From CAMQVM01 sp044433365 (GTDB taxonomy: Bacteria; Bacteroidota; Bacteroidia; Bacteroidales; Rikenellaceae), in assembly GCA_044433365.1 (NCBI GenBank), contig JAWXTR010000109.1, positions 1 to 8,665 on the forward strand: a stretch of DNA of 8,665 nucleotides. Reading direction: 5' to 3'. Shown piece by piece: positions 7,380 through 8,665 of this stretch (the first letter of the stretch is position 1; the number at the start of each line of letters is the position of its first letter). The notes under the pieces were generated by a model. The model was not told the DNA's origin and did no database searches. It saw only the letters and a program-made list of their open reading frames with translations. Made by a program: the position numbers and the translations under genes.

Positions 7380-7523
7380 CTTTCGGAGCTTTTCCTTTTT
7401 AAGGCTTCATCTTTGAATTTTACAAAACCAAGCGGTAAGATCCACTACAGCGTGTTTTTATAAAATCCAAACCTAAAGCCTTAAAAAGAAAAATCTCTCA
7501 AAATCCAGAAATTAGAACTCCCC
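7361..7523 (+). mobile_element. MITE-like palindromic element, copy 3 (traM 3' end)
   Basis: This 163-bp element lies between perfect ATAA duplications at 7357-7360 and 7524-7527. It has left end GGGAACTTCTAAATTC and right end AATTAGAACTCCCC. It shares the 24-base core arm (7403-7426) with copy 2 and is about 88% identical to the inverted copy 1 by hand count. Its first bases encode the last residues and stop codon of TraM, and the original TraM tail lies stranded at 7524-7540. It carries no ORF. It sits in the same orientation as copy 2. Confidence 0.87.
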
Positions 7524-7542
7524 ATAATAAATTCAATTAATC

Positions 7543-8514
7543 ATGAGAAAATCAATCTTAACGCTATTTCTAGTAGGAATAACAACTTTAGTAAATGCAC
7601 AAGAGCATAATAATGAGGTATTAATTTTAGAAGATAGCTCAAAATATGAAAATTACCAACCATCTACACCATATAATGGTTTTACAAAAGATATTAACTA
7701 CGATAGAATGATACCTCCACATGGACTGGAGGTGACCTACAATAAAACTGTTCATGTCATTTTTCCTAGCGGTGTTAAATATGTAGATTTAGGCTCATCT
7801 AATCTAATTGCTGCTAAAGCCGATGGAGCAGAGAATGTAATAAGAGTAAAATCAACTGTAGAGAACTTTAGTGATGAAACCAACCTATCTGTAATTACTG
7901 AAAGTGGTAGTTTCTATACTTTTAATGTAAGATATGCCGCAGAACCTAGCCTTTTAAATATTGAGATGATAGATTTTATTCACGATGGTAGCAGCGTAAA
8001 TAGTCCGAATAATTCGCTAGATATATACCTTTCTGAACTTGGTAATGAGTCGCCAAAACTTGTTCATCTAATGATGGAATCAATCTATAAAAACAATAAA
8101 CGAAAGGTAAAGCATATTGGTTCAAAACTCTTTGGTGTTCAGTATTTGTTAAATGGCATATATACTCACAACGGATTACTCTATTTCCATACAGAGATTA
8201 AGAATATGACAAATATTCCTTATGATATTGACTACATAACTTTTAAGATAGTTGATAAAAAGCTCTTAAAACGCACTGCTATCGGGGAAAAGGTGATTAG
8301 CCCTATTAGAGCATATAATTATGTGTTGCGAGTTGATGGACGAGATAAGCAACGAACAGTTTTTGCTTTTGATAAATTTACTATTGCAGATGATAAACAA
8401 CTGATAGTTCAGATGCACGAAAAAAATGGAGGTCGTCATCAATCATTTACCATCGAAAACTCTGATATTGTTAATGCACGAGTTGTTAGCCAACTAAAAG
8501 TAATGAATAAATAA
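7543..8514 (+). CDS. traN: TraN, conjugative transposon protein (DUF4138, VirB9-like)
   Basis: This 323-residue protein starts with a signal peptide, MRKSILTLFLVGITTLVNAQ, and is therefore exported. The mature N-terminal part contains LEVTYNKTVHVIFPSGVKYV and DLGSSNLIAAKADGAENVIR, typical of TraN and of VirB9-like beta-rich domains that bind TraM-type partners. The C-terminal half contains YTHNGLLYFHTEIKNMTNIP, FDIDYITFKIVDKK-like sequence (here YDIDYITFKIVDKK) and a conserved tail with FTIADDKQLIVQMHEKNGGR. It probably belongs to the outer-membrane-side core of the channel together with TraO. The native traM-traN spacer is only a few bases once element copy 3 is discounted. The stop overlaps the traO ATG by one base (TAATG). 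The gene is intact and has the normal length. Confidence 0.94.
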   Translation: MRKSILTLFLVGITTLVNAQEHNNEVLILEDSSKYENYQPSTPYNGFTKDINYDRMIPPHGLEVTYNKTVHVIFPSGVKYVDLGSSNLIAAKADGAENVIRVKSTVENFSDETNLSVITESGSFYTFNVRYAAEPSLLNIEMIDFIHDGSSVNSPNNSLDIYLSELGNESPKLVHLMMESIYKNNKRKVKHIGSKLFGVQYLLNGIYTHNGLLYFHTEIKNMTNIPYDIDYITFKIVDKKLLKRTAIGEKVISPIRAYNYVLRVDGRDKQRTVFAFDKFTIADDKQLIVQMHEKNGGRHQSFTIENSDIVNARVVSQLKVMNK

Positions 8515-8600
8515 TGAAAAAATTTCTATTACTACTAATAGCATTTATATCACTAGGTGTTGTAGATGCACAGGCACAAAGATACCTCCCTAAAATGTAG
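8514..8600 (+). pseudogene. traO: traO, 5' fragment cut off by element copy 4
   Basis: From ATG 8514 the frame reads MKKFLLLLIAFISLGVVDAQ followed by AQRYLPKM, then meets TAG at 8598-8600, whose last base is the first base of the inserted element. The product is a signal peptide plus a few mature residues. The motif QRYLP directly after the signal peptide is the typical start of mature TraO, a beta-rich protein of about 190 residues thought to lie in the outer membrane. The start overlaps the traN stop. The remainder of traO is expected beyond the window, after the other end of the element. As it stands the gene cannot make TraO. Confidence 0.85.
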
Positions 8601-8665
8601 GGGAGTTCTAATAATTGGTTTTATTCGATTTTTTATTTTGAGGTTTTAGATTTGGATTTTGCAAA
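8600..8665 (-). mobile_element. MITE-like palindromic element, copy 4 (inside traO, cut by the window end)
   Basis: These 66 bases are identical, in reverse complement, to the right-hand 66 bases of copy 2 (739-804), starting GGGGAGTTCTAATAATTGG. The preceding four bases, TGTA (8596-8599), are the predicted target duplication; its partner lies outside the window. Complete identity with copy 2, against roughly 12% divergence between copies 1 and 3, points to a second, more recently active subfamily. The element introduces a stop into traO. Confidence 0.82.

Noticed and set aside
303..8665. The repeats as a CRISPR array or phase-variation inversion system
   Set aside because: The copies are long, dispersed, palindromic and divergent, with no regular spacers and no recombinase gene in the window.

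Overview
The window is a stretch of the transfer (tra) operon of a Bacteroidetes conjugative transposon (ICE of the CTnDOT/CTnERL type, MPF_B type IV secretion system). All genes are on the + strand and follow the canonical order traE-traF-traG-traI-traJ-traK-traL-traM-traN-traO, with no traH between traG and traI. The protein sequences closely resemble Bacteroidales Tra proteins. The low GC content, lack of strong Shine-Dalgarno sites and overlapping stop/start junctions also fit a Bacteroidales host. The species cannot be named from this sequence.

Layout: 1-134 is a leader able to form three stem-loops, with no recognisable gene. 135-625 is traE, cut in two by a 163-bp insertion. 643-804 is a second copy of that element, between traE and traF. 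814-4260 holds intact traF, traG (the VirB4-like ATPase) and traI. 4297-5298 is traJ, split by an in-frame TAA. 5328-5950 is traK, with a one-base deletion. 5947-6114 is a very short traL. 6102-7379 is traM, whose last codons come from a third element copy (7361-7523). 7543-8514 is intact traN. 8514-8600 is the start of traO, stopped by a fourth element copy that runs off the window end.

If intact, these genes would build the mating channel: TraG as ATPase, TraE/F/J/K/L/M as inner-membrane and channel parts, TraI/N/O exported to the periplasm or outer membrane. Here traE, traJ, traK and traO are each broken by a different simple lesion and traL is probably shortened, while the large genes remain open. 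This looks like a conjugative element early in decay, unless the point lesions are sequence errors.

The most notable signal is a family of about 163-bp, non-coding, imperfectly palindromic elements. There are three complete copies, one copy cut by the window edge, and one probable solo end inside traL. They have GGGGAGTTCTAA / GGGAACTTCTAA ends and sit between 4-bp AT-rich target duplications. They behave like a MITE that has inserted several times into one operon. I do not recognise the family or its transposase.
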